Of a stretch of DNA of 64,000 nucleotides, positions 32,971-42,877 are shown piece after piece (positions within the stretch are counted from its first letter, which is position 1; every line of letters begins with the position of its first letter). This stretch comes from Roseibacillus sp. (GTDB taxonomy: Bacteria; Verrucomicrobiota; Verrucomicrobiia; Verrucomicrobiales; Akkermansiaceae), in contig JAKVCR010000027.1 of the NCBI GenBank assembly GCA_022448985.1, forward strand, positions 1-64,000, given 5' to 3'. A program made the translations under genes and the position numbers. The notes beneath the pieces were generated by a model, which was not told where the DNA came from, searched no databases, and saw only the letters and a program-made list of their open reading frames with translations.

Positions 32971-33831
32971 ATGTCCGATACTGGCGCCAGTCCACAATCC
33001 GCAGATCTTCACGGAAAACCGGAGGAGAATGATGATCGACTCTGGGAGGGCCTGCGTAACCAGGCCAGTGAAATTTCAGCGGCAGAGCCCACCTTGAGGT
33101 CCCTTTTGACAGAAGTGGTGCTGGATCAGCCCTGCCTGGGATCGGCCCTGGGAGTACGACTCGCGCGCAAGCTTGCGCGCCAGGATATGCCTTGTGAGGA
33201 ACTGGTGCCGTTGCTCGCGGGACTGCTGCGTGACCATCCGGAACTGGTGGACAGCGCCGTTGCTGATCTTGGAGCGATCCTTGAGCGTGACCCGGCCTGT
33301 ACTTCGGCGCTTGAACCTCTCCTCTACTACAAGGGCTTTCTCGCCATCACGACTTATCGGGTGTCTCACTACCTCTGGAATAACGGGCGCCGCCCGATGG
33401 CGCTCTACTTCCAGAGTCTTGCCAGCGAGGTTTTTGGAGTGGACATCCATCCGGCGTCCCAGATTGGTTGTGGTATCCTCCTTGATCATGCCACCAGTTT
33501 CGTGGTGGGGGAGACCGCCATCATCGAGGACAATGTTTCGATCCTGCACGAGGTGACCCTGGGTGGCACCGGAAACGAGAGTGGGGCTCGCCATCCCATC
33601 GTCCGCTCTGGCGTGTTGATTGGAGCGGGAGCCAAGATCCTCGGGCGCGTGGAGATTGGACAGGGAGCCAAGATTGGAGCGGGTAGCGTGGTTCTTGAGG
33701 ATGTGCCTCCGCATACTACGGTGGCCGGGGTGCCGGCCGAGATAGTGGGTGCCAGCAAGGAGGAGAGTCCCGCTCATGCCATGGACCAGAGCCTGGAAGT
33801 AGGTGAAAGCCTGGAGTCATCGGGTCTTTGA
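32971..33831 (+). CDS. cysE: Serine O-acetyltransferase
   Basis: This protein of 286 residues makes O-acetylserine, the precursor used by CysK. An N-terminal helical domain (about 20-140) precedes left-handed beta-helix hexapeptide repeats: VDIHPASQIG, GILLDHATSFVVGE, VSILHEVTLGGTG, ARHPIVRSGVLIGAGAKIL and GAGSVVLEDVPPHTTVAG are representative. The catalytic His lies in LDHATS. Its C-terminal tail is longer than in E. coli CysE (273) and does not obviously end with the Ile that docks into CysK. It is divergent from the Rrf2 gene, sharing a very short promoter region with it. Confidence 0.93.
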   Translation: MSDTGASPQSADLHGKPEENDDRLWEGLRNQASEISAAEPTLRSLLTEVVLDQPCLGSALGVRLARKLARQDMPCEELVPLLAGLLRDHPELVDSAVADLGAILERDPACTSALEPLLYYKGFLAITTYRVSHYLWNNGRRPMALYFQSLASEVFGVDIHPASQIGCGILLDHATSFVVGETAIIEDNVSILHEVTLGGTGNESGARHPIVRSGVLIGAGAKILGRVEIGQGAKIGAGSVVLEDVPPHTTVAGVPAEIVGASKEESPAHAMDQSLEVGESLESSGL

Positions 33832-33869
33832 CCCATGGCCAAGACATGCTGGCCCCGGCTGTGGTGCTT

Positions 33870-36647
33870 TTACTTACGTCGTTTGGCCCGGTCGAAGCGT
33901 GAACTGCGCAGATCCTGATCTTCGCTGGCAGCAGTGATGGGTCTGCGGCCGGGCGTTGGCTGCGTGGGCAGGCCTGGCTCGTCCAAGCCTTGCGGAATTT
34001 CTTTCTCCGGTTCGGGCCCAGGGCCGGGGGAAGGAAGAGATTCGACCTTCTTCTGCCTGCGGGCCCTGGCTTTTGCCCGGCGGCGCTTCCTCCGGACGTT
34101 GGCACCGGCGGGGACCAGGATGGGAACACGCCATCCCATGCGGGTGATGAGCGCATCCAGCAGCATTACGAAAAGGGCAAGGAGGAGAAGCGGGATGCGG
34201 AGGTTAGAGGAGTGGATGGCAGGCGGGCGGATCCAGGCTTGGGAAAGATCAATCAGTTCGCGGCCACCGCTGAGGCGGGAGACCTCGCGCAGCTCTGCAA
34301 GTCGTTCTGGATCGAATGACCATTCCGCCGAACTTCCCACCACCACCGGACCGAAGGGGAGGGCATGTGATCCTGCCTGCACAGCGCCGCGGATAACCTG
34401 GCCCTCACCCATCTCGCGAGTGACCGAAAAGTGTCCGGGGGCGACGCGCTTCCATGCGATCTCATAGGATGCGCCTCCTCCTTCGCCCTCCAGGAGCTTG
34501 ATGCGCGGGGGGGATTGGGCGAAGCGCTGGGTCCACTCTTCTGTTTCGTAAAAGAGGTCGATGCTGAGGCGCGTTCCTTCCAGACGATGCCGAAGGCCGA
34601 GTCCCGGGGGGGTTTCAAAACCCATGAGCCATCTGGCGATGGTCTGGACAAAGTCACCGTAGCTCTCCCAGGACCGGGCCTTTTCCGAGTATTCCCCACC
34701 CAGGGGGAAGGAAATCGCCATGCAGCGACCGATCCCGCGCCTCCAGTGGGCGATGAGAGGGCCGAGGTATTCATCCTGCGCGACCAGGGAAGTGGTGGCA
34801 GATTCCCTGGCGTAGGAGAGGTTGTAGCCGTCGACTTCGGCCAGGAACTCGAATGGCTTGGGGGAGATCTCGGACCAGTGCCCGGTACTACGGGTGGAGA
34901 CTGGATCCTTGATGAAAGCCGAACGCGCTACCGTGACGGTTTCCTGAGCAAAGAGCTTGGGAATCTCCATGGGCTTGTTTGTGAAGAAGATCCTTCCATT
35001 TCCGAGCTTGGCGATGTCCTCAAGGAGACCGGCATCCGGATCCGAGCGCGTTCCGAGACCAATAACGGAGACCGAGCCACTGTTCTTTGTGATCTCACTG
35101 AGGAGTTGCCTGTAGTTGCCTGGTTGTTCCGAGTCCGCCGCGTCGGAGAAGAGGATGATATGGCGTGTTCCCAGGTCGGCCCGCTTGAGGTCGTCCCAGG
35201 CGGCCTTGAGGCCGCGGTAGACGAAGATTCCGCCCCCTGTGGAGCGCACTTTGCGGGCTGCGTTCATCAACTGGTTCTTCTTGTTGCCTACGTCGCTAAG
35301 CCTGATGACAGTATGTGGCTCACTATCCACTGCGTAGATGGCGATCTTGTCCTGGGCCCCGAGCAGTTCGATCGCCTTGGCAGCACCAGTGTTGGCGAGT
35401 TGCATCTTGGTAACCTGCTTTCCGCCGACTCCGACACTCGCTCCCATTGATCCGGACCGGTCCATTACGATGGCCATGGCTACAGCGAGCTTTCGGTGTT
35501 CGGTCTTGAGTTCCATGGAAACGGGGAGGAGGGGGTCGATCGCCGAGTCAAAATAACCGCCCGAGCCGAAGGACTGGTTTCCACCGGCCATGAGGAAGCC
35601 GCCGCCCTGCTCAAGGACGAAGAAATTCAGGGCAGCGAGGAAGTCTCCCGGCATCTCGAAGGCGGGGACATTGTTGATGATGATTGCGCGCGTTCCGGAG
35701 AGTTGCCCAATCTGGAGTTCCAGGGAGTTGGTAACTACTTCCACGGTGAAGCCCTGTTGCCGGAGAATCTGTGCCACGGGATCATCGGTGTACTTGGTGA
35801 CCAGCAGAACGCGGGGTCCCCCGGTCACTTCGATCCAGCGTTCTGCAGTATTGTTTCCCGGATGAGCATCGTCAGGTGGCGTGATGCGGGCGGTGTACCT
35901 GTAGGATCCCACGGCGGGAATTCGATCGGTGAACTCAACCTTGCCAGTGCCGTTCTGGAGGGAGACCTTGACGTTTTCCGCGATGGGGTGGCCATCACGC
36001 AGAATGTGCAGGGGGACGTCGACGTCCTTGAAGCCCCGCACCGTGATGCCCAGAACGAAAGGTTCGTTGAGCTGCGTCCGTACGGGAGTGTGGATCCGCG
36101 CGATACTGAAATCGTCGGTGGCTTCCTCGCGCACGAGACGGAAATCGAGAGGTATGCCGCGGGCCTTCAACTTGGCGGCGGCCTCCACAAGGGGCTCGGT
36201 GGCGTAGCCGTCCGTGAAGGCGAGTACCCGCGTGGGTCTCTCAGCATTGGCAAGAGCAAGGACGTTCTGGATCGCAAGGTTGGTGCGGGTGAGTTTGCGG
36301 TTTCCGGTAAAGACGGCGGAGTCGCCCCTGCCCTGTTCCAGAACCTCGGAGGCATAGTCGACGAACAGGAGCTGGTCCTTGCGGGATGGTTTCGACTTTA
36401 GCAGAAGTTCGCGCCACTCTGGCAGGCCGGTATCGACAAGGTCTTCAGTCGACTCGGAACGATCGAGGAGGACCCAGAGGTCAAGGCGGTCTTCTGTCTT
36501 TTCGATTCTGGGGTCGGCGAGAAGGAGGGTCAGGGCCAGAAGGGTGATGATCCGCAGGGGCCGCCACAGCTGCAGGTGGGGCCAGAACCATCCCGCAAAA
36601 AGGAAGGTTCCGAGGAGAAAGAACCACTCTGGAGTTTCGAAGGACAT
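33870..36647 (-). CDS. Membrane protein with VWA and GATase-like domains
   Basis: The product has 925 residues from ATG 36647; earlier in-frame codons give a leader that runs into the upstream gene. Two membrane helices lie near the N-terminus (about 8-40). A partial VWA-like domain (about 50-160) starts WVLLDRSES. A central region has GPRVLLVTKYTDD and FVLEQGGGFLMAGG, resembling glutamine amidotransferase-like folds. A full VWA domain with MIDAS DRSGSM lies near 400. A helix near the C-terminus (about 850) and a basic Pro-rich tail follow. This architecture is typical of the large partner in MoxR/BatA-type envelope clusters. The role is probably in cell-envelope assembly or stress, but is unproven. 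Confidence 0.85.
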   Translation of the reverse strand: MSFETPEWFFLLGTFLFAGWFWPHLQLWRPLRIITLLALTLLLADPRIEKTEDRLDLWVLLDRSESTEDLVDTGLPEWRELLLKSKPSRKDQLLFVDYASEVLEQGRGDSAVFTGNRKLTRTNLAIQNVLALANAERPTRVLAFTDGYATEPLVEAAAKLKARGIPLDFRLVREEATDDFSIARIHTPVRTQLNEPFVLGITVRGFKDVDVPLHILRDGHPIAENVKVSLQNGTGKVEFTDRIPAVGSYRYTARITPPDDAHPGNNTAERWIEVTGGPRVLLVTKYTDDPVAQILRQQGFTVEVVTNSLELQIGQLSGTRAIIINNVPAFEMPGDFLAALNFFVLEQGGGFLMAGGNQSFGSGGYFDSAIDPLLPVSMELKTEHRKLAVAMAIVMDRSGSMGASVGVGGKQVTKMQLANTGAAKAIELLGAQDKIAIYAVDSEPHTVIRLSDVGNKKNQLMNAARKVRSTGGGIFVYRGLKAAWDDLKRADLGTRHIILFSDAADSEQPGNYRQLLSEITKNSGSVSVIGLGTRSDPDAGLLEDIAKLGNGRIFFTNKPMEIPKLFAQETVTVARSAFIKDPVSTRSTGHWSEISPKPFEFLAEVDGYNLSYARESATTSLVAQDEYLGPLIAHWRRGIGRCMAISFPLGGEYSEKARSWESYGDFVQTIARWLMGFETPPGLGLRHRLEGTRLSIDLFYETEEWTQRFAQSPPRIKLLEGEGGGASYEIAWKRVAPGHFSVTREMGEGQVIRGAVQAGSHALPFGPVVVGSSAEWSFDPERLAELREVSRLSGGRELIDLSQAWIRPPAIHSSNLRIPLLLLALFVMLLDALITRMGWRVPILVPAGANVRRKRRRAKARARRQKKVESLPSPGPGPEPEKEIPQGLDEPGLPTQPTPGRRPITAASEDQDLRSSRFDRAKRRK

Positions 36648-36684
36648 TTCAGGAGGAGGCGGCTGGAGGGAGACGGCGTGAAGC

Positions 36685-38547
36685 TTATTGGCTGCTGGTA
36701 ACGGGTAGTGGATCGGTGGGGCGTTCTTCTTCGTCCCGGGGGCGGTCCTTGGTAAAGTGCCAGGCGAGAAGAAGGGAGACCAGAACAGCGAGTACCCAGA
36801 GGCGCCAAAGATGGTCCTCACGGGTGTTGCGTTCCACGGCCTCTCCACTCAGTTCCCCGATCTGATCTTCAGATCTGCAGCCGCGCAGATCGGCTTCGCG
36901 GGTGTCGGCAAAGTGGCATCCCGACTCAAGGAGTAGTTCGTCTCCCTGCCTGATTTCGAAGAAGCCGGGTTGGGCAGGTGCCTGCAGGAAACGGGCCTGT
37001 GTAAGGGGGACCACCCCGGGTTCGTCCTCCAGGGCCTGGCCATCGGGTCCATAGCGTATGAGGCTCAGGGGAGCAGCCCCAGCTCCGCTGCGGGTAGCAA
37101 TCCTGAGAGGTTGGCCAGCCTCGGTATTGAGAACTTCCAGGGCCACCTTACGGGCGCGTAGTTCCTGGCTGAAACGGTGGAGGAGAAGAGCGGTCGCCTC
37201 AAGGTGCTCGGCATTGGAAAGGGTGAGGTCGAAATTGAAGATCAGCTGACGCACGCGCTGGGGCTCGATTCCCTCCGGGCCCTCCAGGAGGACGGAAGTC
37301 CGCAGTGCAATGAGAGGGCGGGTTCCCTGCCAGAGGAGGACTTCATCGGTCTTGTTGAGTTGGATCTGGATGGACTCACGAACGAGCAGCGATTGCCAGT
37401 TGATCCCATCCATGAGGGGATGTTTTTCTGCCACGATGCCGCCGCGCAGGTAGTTGCGACTTTGAGTCGTCTCATCGACCATGACGATGCTGTTCCCTCC
37501 GGGGAGCGTGGGGAGAAGTGGATCGTAGGAGACCAGTGAGAGATCGGCCGAGTTGGGATCACTGACTTCTTCCAAGTTCCGGAAGCGGCCGAACTTCCTA
37601 GCGATCTTGCCGTACTTCTCCGAGAGTTGGAGGCGATACTTAAGGGTCTTGGGACGAGGGACGACGAGAGGCAGTTCGTCATCGAGGTTGAAATCATCCG
37701 GGGTGAGCACCACACGCAGGCGTTTGCTGTCGGCTGGGAAAGCCGAGCTTACGGTGATCATGGAATTCTTCGCCAGGGTGATCGCCTGGGGCTGGCTCCT
37801 GCTGCCATCAGCAAAGACGACCTGCCAGCTACGGCTTTGGGCACTGTCGGAGTAATTCCGGAGCAGAGCTTTCCACCTGACAGCAGCACCCTCATTTTCG
37901 AAGGACACTCCGGTAAAGCCCACATTGGTCCTGGGTTCCCCGATGGAGAGAGATTGAGCATTGAAGGGCAGATCGCTGCCTGGCGTGTCGCTGACGTAGA
38001 CCAGGACTCCTTCGCGACTGACCCGGCTGCGAGCCAGTCGCAGGGAGTTGGCAGGATCAATCGAACCGGCGGAGGGGACCCAGGATTCCAAGGTGGTGAG
38101 AGCCTCCTCAAGGTCATTCCCGGCGTAGATGACCGGTTTCTCCGCTGCACTTTCGAAGAGATAGAGCTGGAGGCGGGATGCGTTTCCCTGCAGCGACGGA
38201 AGTTTTTCGCGCAGGCTGCCCAACAGGTTGTCCTTGAAAACACTCATTGATGCCGAGCTGTCGAGCACGACTGCTACCTGCTGGGTGGAGGCGGGCCTGA
38301 CGTAACGCGGTAGCACCAGAAGCCAGGTCAGGAGAAGAACCATCAGGAGTTGAAGCCAGAGTGGAACGGAGTTGGTGAACCGGTCAAAGCGGCGGCCACT
38401 CACGGATTCGCGCTGTGTATGGGCGAGGAGAAAGAGGGTGCTGATGGGGATGACCTTGGCCTGCCGTTGAAGGAAATGAATGAGGATGACGGCAGGAATG
38501 CCAAGGAGCGCGAAAAAACCAGCGGGATTGGTCAGGACAATATTCAT
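36685..38547 (-). CDS. BatA-like membrane protein with VWA domain
   Basis: This protein of 620 residues starts with the BatA N-terminal pattern: a helix at 8-26 (GFFALLGIPAVILIHFL) followed by QRQAKVIPISTL, and a second helix at 61-80. A VWA domain begins VAVVLDSSASMS with the metal-site residues D96, S98 and S100. A long beta-rich periplasmic region follows, and a final helix at about 590-608. The Bat (Bacteroides aerotolerance) family works with MoxR ATPases and DUF58 proteins. It is co-directional with the next VWA gene (37-base gap), and the MoxR, DUF58 and ABC genes lie 5 kb away on the same strand. Confidence 0.87.
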   Translation of the reverse strand: MNIVLTNPAGFFALLGIPAVILIHFLQRQAKVIPISTLFLLAHTQRESVSGRRFDRFTNSVPLWLQLLMVLLLTWLLVLPRYVRPASTQQVAVVLDSSASMSVFKDNLLGSLREKLPSLQGNASRLQLYLFESAAEKPVIYAGNDLEEALTTLESWVPSAGSIDPANSLRLARSRVSREGVLVYVSDTPGSDLPFNAQSLSIGEPRTNVGFTGVSFENEGAAVRWKALLRNYSDSAQSRSWQVVFADGSRSQPQAITLAKNSMITVSSAFPADSKRLRVVLTPDDFNLDDELPLVVPRPKTLKYRLQLSEKYGKIARKFGRFRNLEEVSDPNSADLSLVSYDPLLPTLPGGNSIVMVDETTQSRNYLRGGIVAEKHPLMDGINWQSLLVRESIQIQLNKTDEVLLWQGTRPLIALRTSVLLEGPEGIEPQRVRQLIFNFDLTLSNAEHLEATALLLHRFSQELRARKVALEVLNTEAGQPLRIATRSGAGAAPLSLIRYGPDGQALEDEPGVVPLTQARFLQAPAQPGFFEIRQGDELLLESGCHFADTREADLRGCRSEDQIGELSGEAVERNTREDHLWRLWVLAVLVSLLLAWHFTKDRPRDEEERPTDPLPVTSSQ

Positions 38548-38652
38548 GCAGGGTCTCCGAGCGCTCAGAAAGAGAACTAGTCCAAGATCCTTGAGCGATC
38601 AACCTTGGTGGCCGGGAATCCCCTTTACGGGGCCGGTCCGCATGGTGGCGAT

Positions 38653-39570
38653 TCAGGGGAGGCCGAGCTGCAGGAGTTTCCGGGCGGCCTCTCCGACAGC
38701 TGTCCGCTCGGCATCGCCCAACCCGCTGAGGAGGGGGAGATGTGGTCCTGAACGGGCGATTCCTGAGAGTTCGATGGCCTCATGAAGAACACGGATGGGG
38801 TTGATGGAATTACGCAGATTTTCGAGAGGCTGGAAGAAGCTGCGAATAGTTTCAGCCCGGGGGAGGTCTCCCGTATTGAGGGCCTCCAGCATGGCCTGCG
38901 AGAGGGATGGGTTCACGCAGACGCAACCGGAGGTAAAGCCAGCGAGTTGGAATCGCTCGCGGTGAATCAGGGCCGGTTGTTCACCGATGCCACTCACGAT
39001 GATAGCGGGATCGACCACTTCCACCAGTCGGGCGAGGTAGGAATCTTCAGCGGGATCATCGCGTACGATAGCATATTTGATGCAACTGATGTGGCCGGCC
39101 TCAACGAGGCGAGCGGCATCCTCAGGTTCGAGATATCCGATGTTCTTGATGTAGAGGACGATGGGGCGTCCGAAGGCCCGGGCAAAGTGGCTGAGTCCTT
39201 CCACCACCCCTTCACTGGTTGTGAGATCCTGCATGGGCAGCACCATGGCGGTGGAGAAACCAGAGTGAGCCAGGGCTGAGGCCTGGTTCATCATGGTGCC
39301 GTAGGCCGGACCCGCGGCCGGGATAACGAGGGTCTCCTCACCCGCAGCCTCGGCAATAATCTGGAGGAGGGAGCCGTATTCGTCCGGTCGGATGTGGTAG
39401 AGATTGGCATTGCCTCCGTAGAGGAGGGTGCGGACTCCTCCCCCTTCGATATGGCTGATGATCTTTTGATTCTCTTCGGCCGAAAGGGAATAGTCGTCCG
39501 TGCGGGCGAGCGGGGGCACGGCAATCACGGAGGCGCGGAGGAGATCGGGAGTGACAGGATCAGTTCTCAT
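38653..39570 (-). CDS. Dihydrodipicolinate synthase/KDG aldolase family lyase
   Basis: This 305-residue TIM-barrel protein belongs to the DapA/NanA/KdgA-like Schiff-base family. GGNANLYHI resembles the substrate-binding loop after strand 2. YIKN and the SCIKYAI strand contain the candidate Schiff-base lysine in CIKYA, and GIGEQP lies near the barrel end. It starts 20 bases after an IlvD/Edd-type dehydratase gene, which points to sugar-acid breakdown (cleavage or dehydration of a 2-keto-3-deoxy acid) rather than lysine synthesis. The exact substrate cannot be read from the sequence. Confidence 0.85.
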   Translation of the reverse strand: MRTDPVTPDLLRASVIAVPPLARTDDYSLSAEENQKIISHIEGGGVRTLLYGGNANLYHIRPDEYGSLLQIIAEAAGEETLVIPAAGPAYGTMMNQASALAHSGFSTAMVLPMQDLTTSEGVVEGLSHFARAFGRPIVLYIKNIGYLEPEDAARLVEAGHISCIKYAIVRDDPAEDSYLARLVEVVDPAIIVSGIGEQPALIHRERFQLAGFTSGCVCVNPSLSQAMLEALNTGDLPRAETIRSFFQPLENLRNSINPIRVLHEAIELSGIARSGPHLPLLSGLGDAERTAVGEAARKLLQLGLP

Positions 39571-39590
39571 GCTGCTCGACGTGCAGGGTA

Positions 39591-41330
39591 CTAGTGGATC
39601 TCAGGATCGGGCGTGCTGGAGCCGTCGTTCTCAAGAAAGCGAAAGTCGCAGCCCTCGTGGGCTTGGGAGACTTCATCTTCAAAGAGTTTGCCGTATCCCC
39701 GGCTGAAGCGCGGGAGAGGAGCAGTCCATTGCTCCCTGCGATGGTCCAGTTCCTCTTCTCCAACATCGAGATGGAGTCGACGCTCGATGACATTGAGTTC
39801 GATCATGTCGCCGTCCTGAACCAGTGCAAGGGGTCCTCCAAGGTGTGACTCGGGAGCGATGTGGAGGACGCAGGTGCCGTAGCTGGTGCCGCTCATTCTG
39901 GCGTCGGAGAGACGCACCATGTCGCGGACGCCCTGTTCGAGAAGATAGTTCGGGAGGGGGAGCATTCCTGACTCGGGCATGCCGGGCGCGCCAAGCGGGC
40001 CTCCGCTTTGCATCACGATGACGTGGTCGGGGGTGATACCCAGGGCAGGATCGTGAATGCGGGCGCTGATGTCCGCCAGGTCCTTGAACACGACCGCAGG
40101 TCCGCGGTGGGTGAGCAGCCGGGGATCAGCAGCAGCTGGCTTGATGACGGCTCCATCTGGCGCGAGGTTGCCGCGCAGAATGGCGGTGCCACCCTCGGCG
40201 GTGAGTGGATTATCGAGGGGCCGGATCACATCGTCGTTGAATACCTCCGCATCCGTGATGGCTTCGCCCAGGGTGATGCCAGTTACCGTGGGGCAATCCA
40301 GATGGAGAAGATGGGGGATGCGTTGAAGAAGGGCAGGAAGCCCGCCGGCATCGTGGAAATCGGCCATGACGTGGGCGCCACTCGGCTTGATATTGGCAAG
40401 GACTGGCGTGCGGGCCGCGATTTCGTCGAAACACTCGAGGGGAAGGTCAATGCCAGCCCGCCGGGCGAGGGCGATGAGGTGGATGATTGCGTTGGTGCTC
40501 CCGCCGATCGCCATGTCCGTGGTGATGGCGTTGTGAAAGGCTCTTTCGCTGAGGATGTCGCTTGGTTTGAGATCTTCCCAGGTCATCTCGACGATGCGTT
40601 TTCCGCAACGGGCGGCCATGCGTGAGTGGGCTGAGTGAACGGCGGGGATGGAGGAGGAACCGGGCAGGGCGAAACCAAGGACCTCGGTGATGGAGGTCAT
40701 GGTGGAGGCTGTCCCCATGGTCATGCAGTGGCCGGGGCTGGGCGCAATGTGGTCTTCCAGGTCATTCCAAGCATCGCACGAGAGACAGCCCGCTCCGCGC
40801 TCGGCCCAGTATTTCCAGAGATCGGTTCCGGAGGCGACCGCTTCGCCACGCCAGCTTCCGCGCATCATGGGCCCGCCTGGCATGAAGATGATGGGGATGT
40901 CGACCATGAGGGCACCCATGAGGAGGCCGGGCGTGGTCTTGTCGCAACCGCCCATCAGGACGGCAGCATCTATGGGGTGGGCGCGCAGCACTTCCTCGGT
41001 CTCCATGGCCAAGAGGTTACGGTAGCTCATGGAGGTGGGCTTCATGAAGGTCTCGCTCAGACCGAGAACAGGAACTTCGACAGGCGATCCGCCAGCCTGC
41101 CAGACGCCCCTTTTGATTTCCTCGGCACGTTGGCGGAAGTGGGCATGACAGGAGATGAATTCGTTCCAGGTATTGAGGATCCCGATGACCGGCTTTCCCA
41201 TGAACTCGTCATCGTTGAAGCCGAGTTGTTTGTGGCGGGAGCGGTGGCCGAAGCCCCTCTGCGTGTCGGGTGCAAAGAAGCGGTGGCTGCGGAGTTCCTC
41301 GGGCTTCTTGCGTGGGCGCGGATCAGACAT
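39591..41330 (-). CDS. IlvD/Edd family sugar-acid dehydratase
   Basis: This protein of 579 residues contains cluster-binding cysteine regions GGCDKTTPG and SPGHCMTMGTASTM, the GGSTNAIIHL stretch, and a C-terminal SDARMSGTSYGTCVLHIAPE typical of IlvD/Edd dehydratases (quoted in part as SDARMSG). The MGTAST sequence in place of the MYTANTM of housekeeping IlvD, plus the neighbouring aldolase and GntP permease, favours L-arabinonate, xylonate or a related sugar acid as substrate. It is divergent from the permease gene at 41400 and is probably co-transcribed with the lyase gene downstream. Valine/isoleucine synthesis is the less likely alternative. Confidence 0.88.
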   Translation of the reverse strand: MSDPRPRKKPEELRSHRFFAPDTQRGFGHRSRHKQLGFNDDEFMGKPVIGILNTWNEFISCHAHFRQRAEEIKRGVWQAGGSPVEVPVLGLSETFMKPTSMSYRNLLAMETEEVLRAHPIDAAVLMGGCDKTTPGLLMGALMVDIPIIFMPGGPMMRGSWRGEAVASGTDLWKYWAERGAGCLSCDAWNDLEDHIAPSPGHCMTMGTASTMTSITEVLGFALPGSSSIPAVHSAHSRMAARCGKRIVEMTWEDLKPSDILSERAFHNAITTDMAIGGSTNAIIHLIALARRAGIDLPLECFDEIAARTPVLANIKPSGAHVMADFHDAGGLPALLQRIPHLLHLDCPTVTGITLGEAITDAEVFNDDVIRPLDNPLTAEGGTAILRGNLAPDGAVIKPAAADPRLLTHRGPAVVFKDLADISARIHDPALGITPDHVIVMQSGGPLGAPGMPESGMLPLPNYLLEQGVRDMVRLSDARMSGTSYGTCVLHIAPESHLGGPLALVQDGDMIELNVIERRLHLDVGEEELDHRREQWTAPLPRFSRGYGKLFEDEVSQAHEGCDFRFLENDGSSTPDPEIH

Positions 41331-41399
41331 ACGGGTGGTTGGGACGAACTCTCTTTACATTGGGGGCAGTTCTTTTGAAGGCTTTTCGCCCATGGAAGG

Positions 41400-42806
41400 A
41401 TGCTGTTTACGATGAGTCCGGTTGTCATTTGCCTGATAGGCATGGCGGTGGTGGCAGGAACCATCCTGAAGTTCCGTCTTCACCCGTTCCTGGCGTTGAT
41501 GCTGGGAGCGGTGGTGGTGGCCGTGCTGGCTCCGGGGGAGGAACCCCTGGCTCTGGTCGGCAAGAGGCTAGGAGCGGCCTTCGGCAGCGGTTGCGGCAAG
41601 GTGGGATTGGTCATCGCGATGGCGGCAATCATTGGTCAGTGCCTCCTGGTCAGTGGAGCAGCCGAGCGGATCGTGAGAGGATTCCTTCGTCTTTTTGGAG
41701 TAAAGCGCGCTCCGCTGGGGTTCCTGAGCAGTGGATTTCTCCTCGGGATACCGGTGTTCTTCGATACGGTGTTTTACCTCATGGTGCCGCTGGTGCGGAC
41801 CTTCGCGAAGGCCAACCCGGAGAAATTCATTCTGGCCCTCCTCGCGGTGGTGGCAGGGGGGAGCATGGCTCACTCTCTCGTTCCGCCCACTCCCGGTCCG
41901 CTCCTGGTGGTTTCTGAAATTGATGAAGCTCTCAAGGATCTCGGACGTCCGGGTCTTGATCTCAGTATCATGATTCTCGGGGGATTGCTTCTGGGGGTGA
42001 TCACCATGACAGTGGGATATCTCTATGCCCGCTGGGCAAACAACACCTTCAGGATCGAGATGCGCGAAACAGCGCTCTCACTGGATGAAGAATTCGAACC
42101 CGATCCCGGGCGGGAACTCCCCTCGCTGGGAATTGCGCTGCTCCCCATAGTCATTCCCTTTGCGCTCATCATGGCCGGGACGATCGTGGTCTCTCTGCAT
42201 GGGAAAGCTCCGGGTGCCGACTACGCCATGGGAGGGCAGATTGTCCTTCTGCTGGGGAACAAGAATATTGCTCTCGCGGTGGGAGCTCTGATCGCAATTG
42301 TCATCCTGGTGAAGCATCGTCCCAGGGACCTGGCCATTCCCAAGGTTTTGCAGTCGGCCCTGGCGGGCGGGGGTACCATTATTCTGATCACCGCGGCGGG
42401 TTCGGCCTTCGGGTCGATCATGAAGGACACCGGAATCGCGGATACCCTGAAGGAGGTTTTCAGCGGCTCCGGGCATATGATTCTCCTCGTTGCGTTTCTG
42501 TGTACCGCGCTGGTGAGGATGGCTCAGGGTTCCGCCACGGTTTCCATGATCACCTGCGGTGCCCTGATGGCGTCCCTGTTGGAGAACGTGGAACTGCCCT
42601 TCCACCCCGTCTATCTCGCGCTGGCCATCGGTTGCGGGTCCAAGCCTGGTCCCTGGATGAATGACAGCGGGTTCTGGGTCATTTCCAAGATGTCGGGGAT
42701 GACCGAGGGGGAAACCCTCAAGACATTCTCGGTCATGCTGACCCTGATGGGAATATCCGGTTTCGGGGTGGTCTGGGTTGCCTCCCGGTTGATGCCGATG
42801 GTGTAA
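41400..42806 (+). CDS. GntP family gluconate-type permease
   Basis: This polytopic membrane protein of 468 residues has about twelve hydrophobic segments. GntP-family marks include GFLSSGFLLGIPVFFDTVFYL, quoted here in part as GIPVFFDTVFYL, SMAHSLVPPTPGPL and MAQGSATVSMITCGAL. The family imports gluconate and related sugar acids with protons. It is divergent from the sugar-acid dehydratase gene (69 bases apart), so the three genes probably form an uptake and breakdown cassette. Start at 41400 follows GGAAGG directly; ATG 41412 gives better spacing and is equally possible. No regulator is encoded next to it. Confidence 0.9.
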   Translation: MLFTMSPVVICLIGMAVVAGTILKFRLHPFLALMLGAVVVAVLAPGEEPLALVGKRLGAAFGSGCGKVGLVIAMAAIIGQCLLVSGAAERIVRGFLRLFGVKRAPLGFLSSGFLLGIPVFFDTVFYLMVPLVRTFAKANPEKFILALLAVVAGGSMAHSLVPPTPGPLLVVSEIDEALKDLGRPGLDLSIMILGGLLLGVITMTVGYLYARWANNTFRIEMRETALSLDEEFEPDPGRELPSLGIALLPIVIPFALIMAGTIVVSLHGKAPGADYAMGGQIVLLLGNKNIALAVGALIAIVILVKHRPRDLAIPKVLQSALAGGGTIILITAAGSAFGSIMKDTGIADTLKEVFSGSGHMILLVAFLCTALVRMAQGSATVSMITCGALMASLLENVELPFHPVYLALAIGCGSKPGPWMNDSGFWVISKMSGMTEGETLKTFSVMLTLMGISGFGVVWVASRLMPMV

Positions 42807-42877
42807 TAGCGGATCCGGAGAAGGGCACCCGGTTGCAGCCTGCGTTTGCAGCACGCGCCCTGGGAGAGGACACCCCC

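Noticed and set aside
35496-36401. Plus-strand frame of 301 codons opposite the VWA gene
   Set aside because: No recognisable domain, and the minus-strand VWA protein explains the codon pattern.
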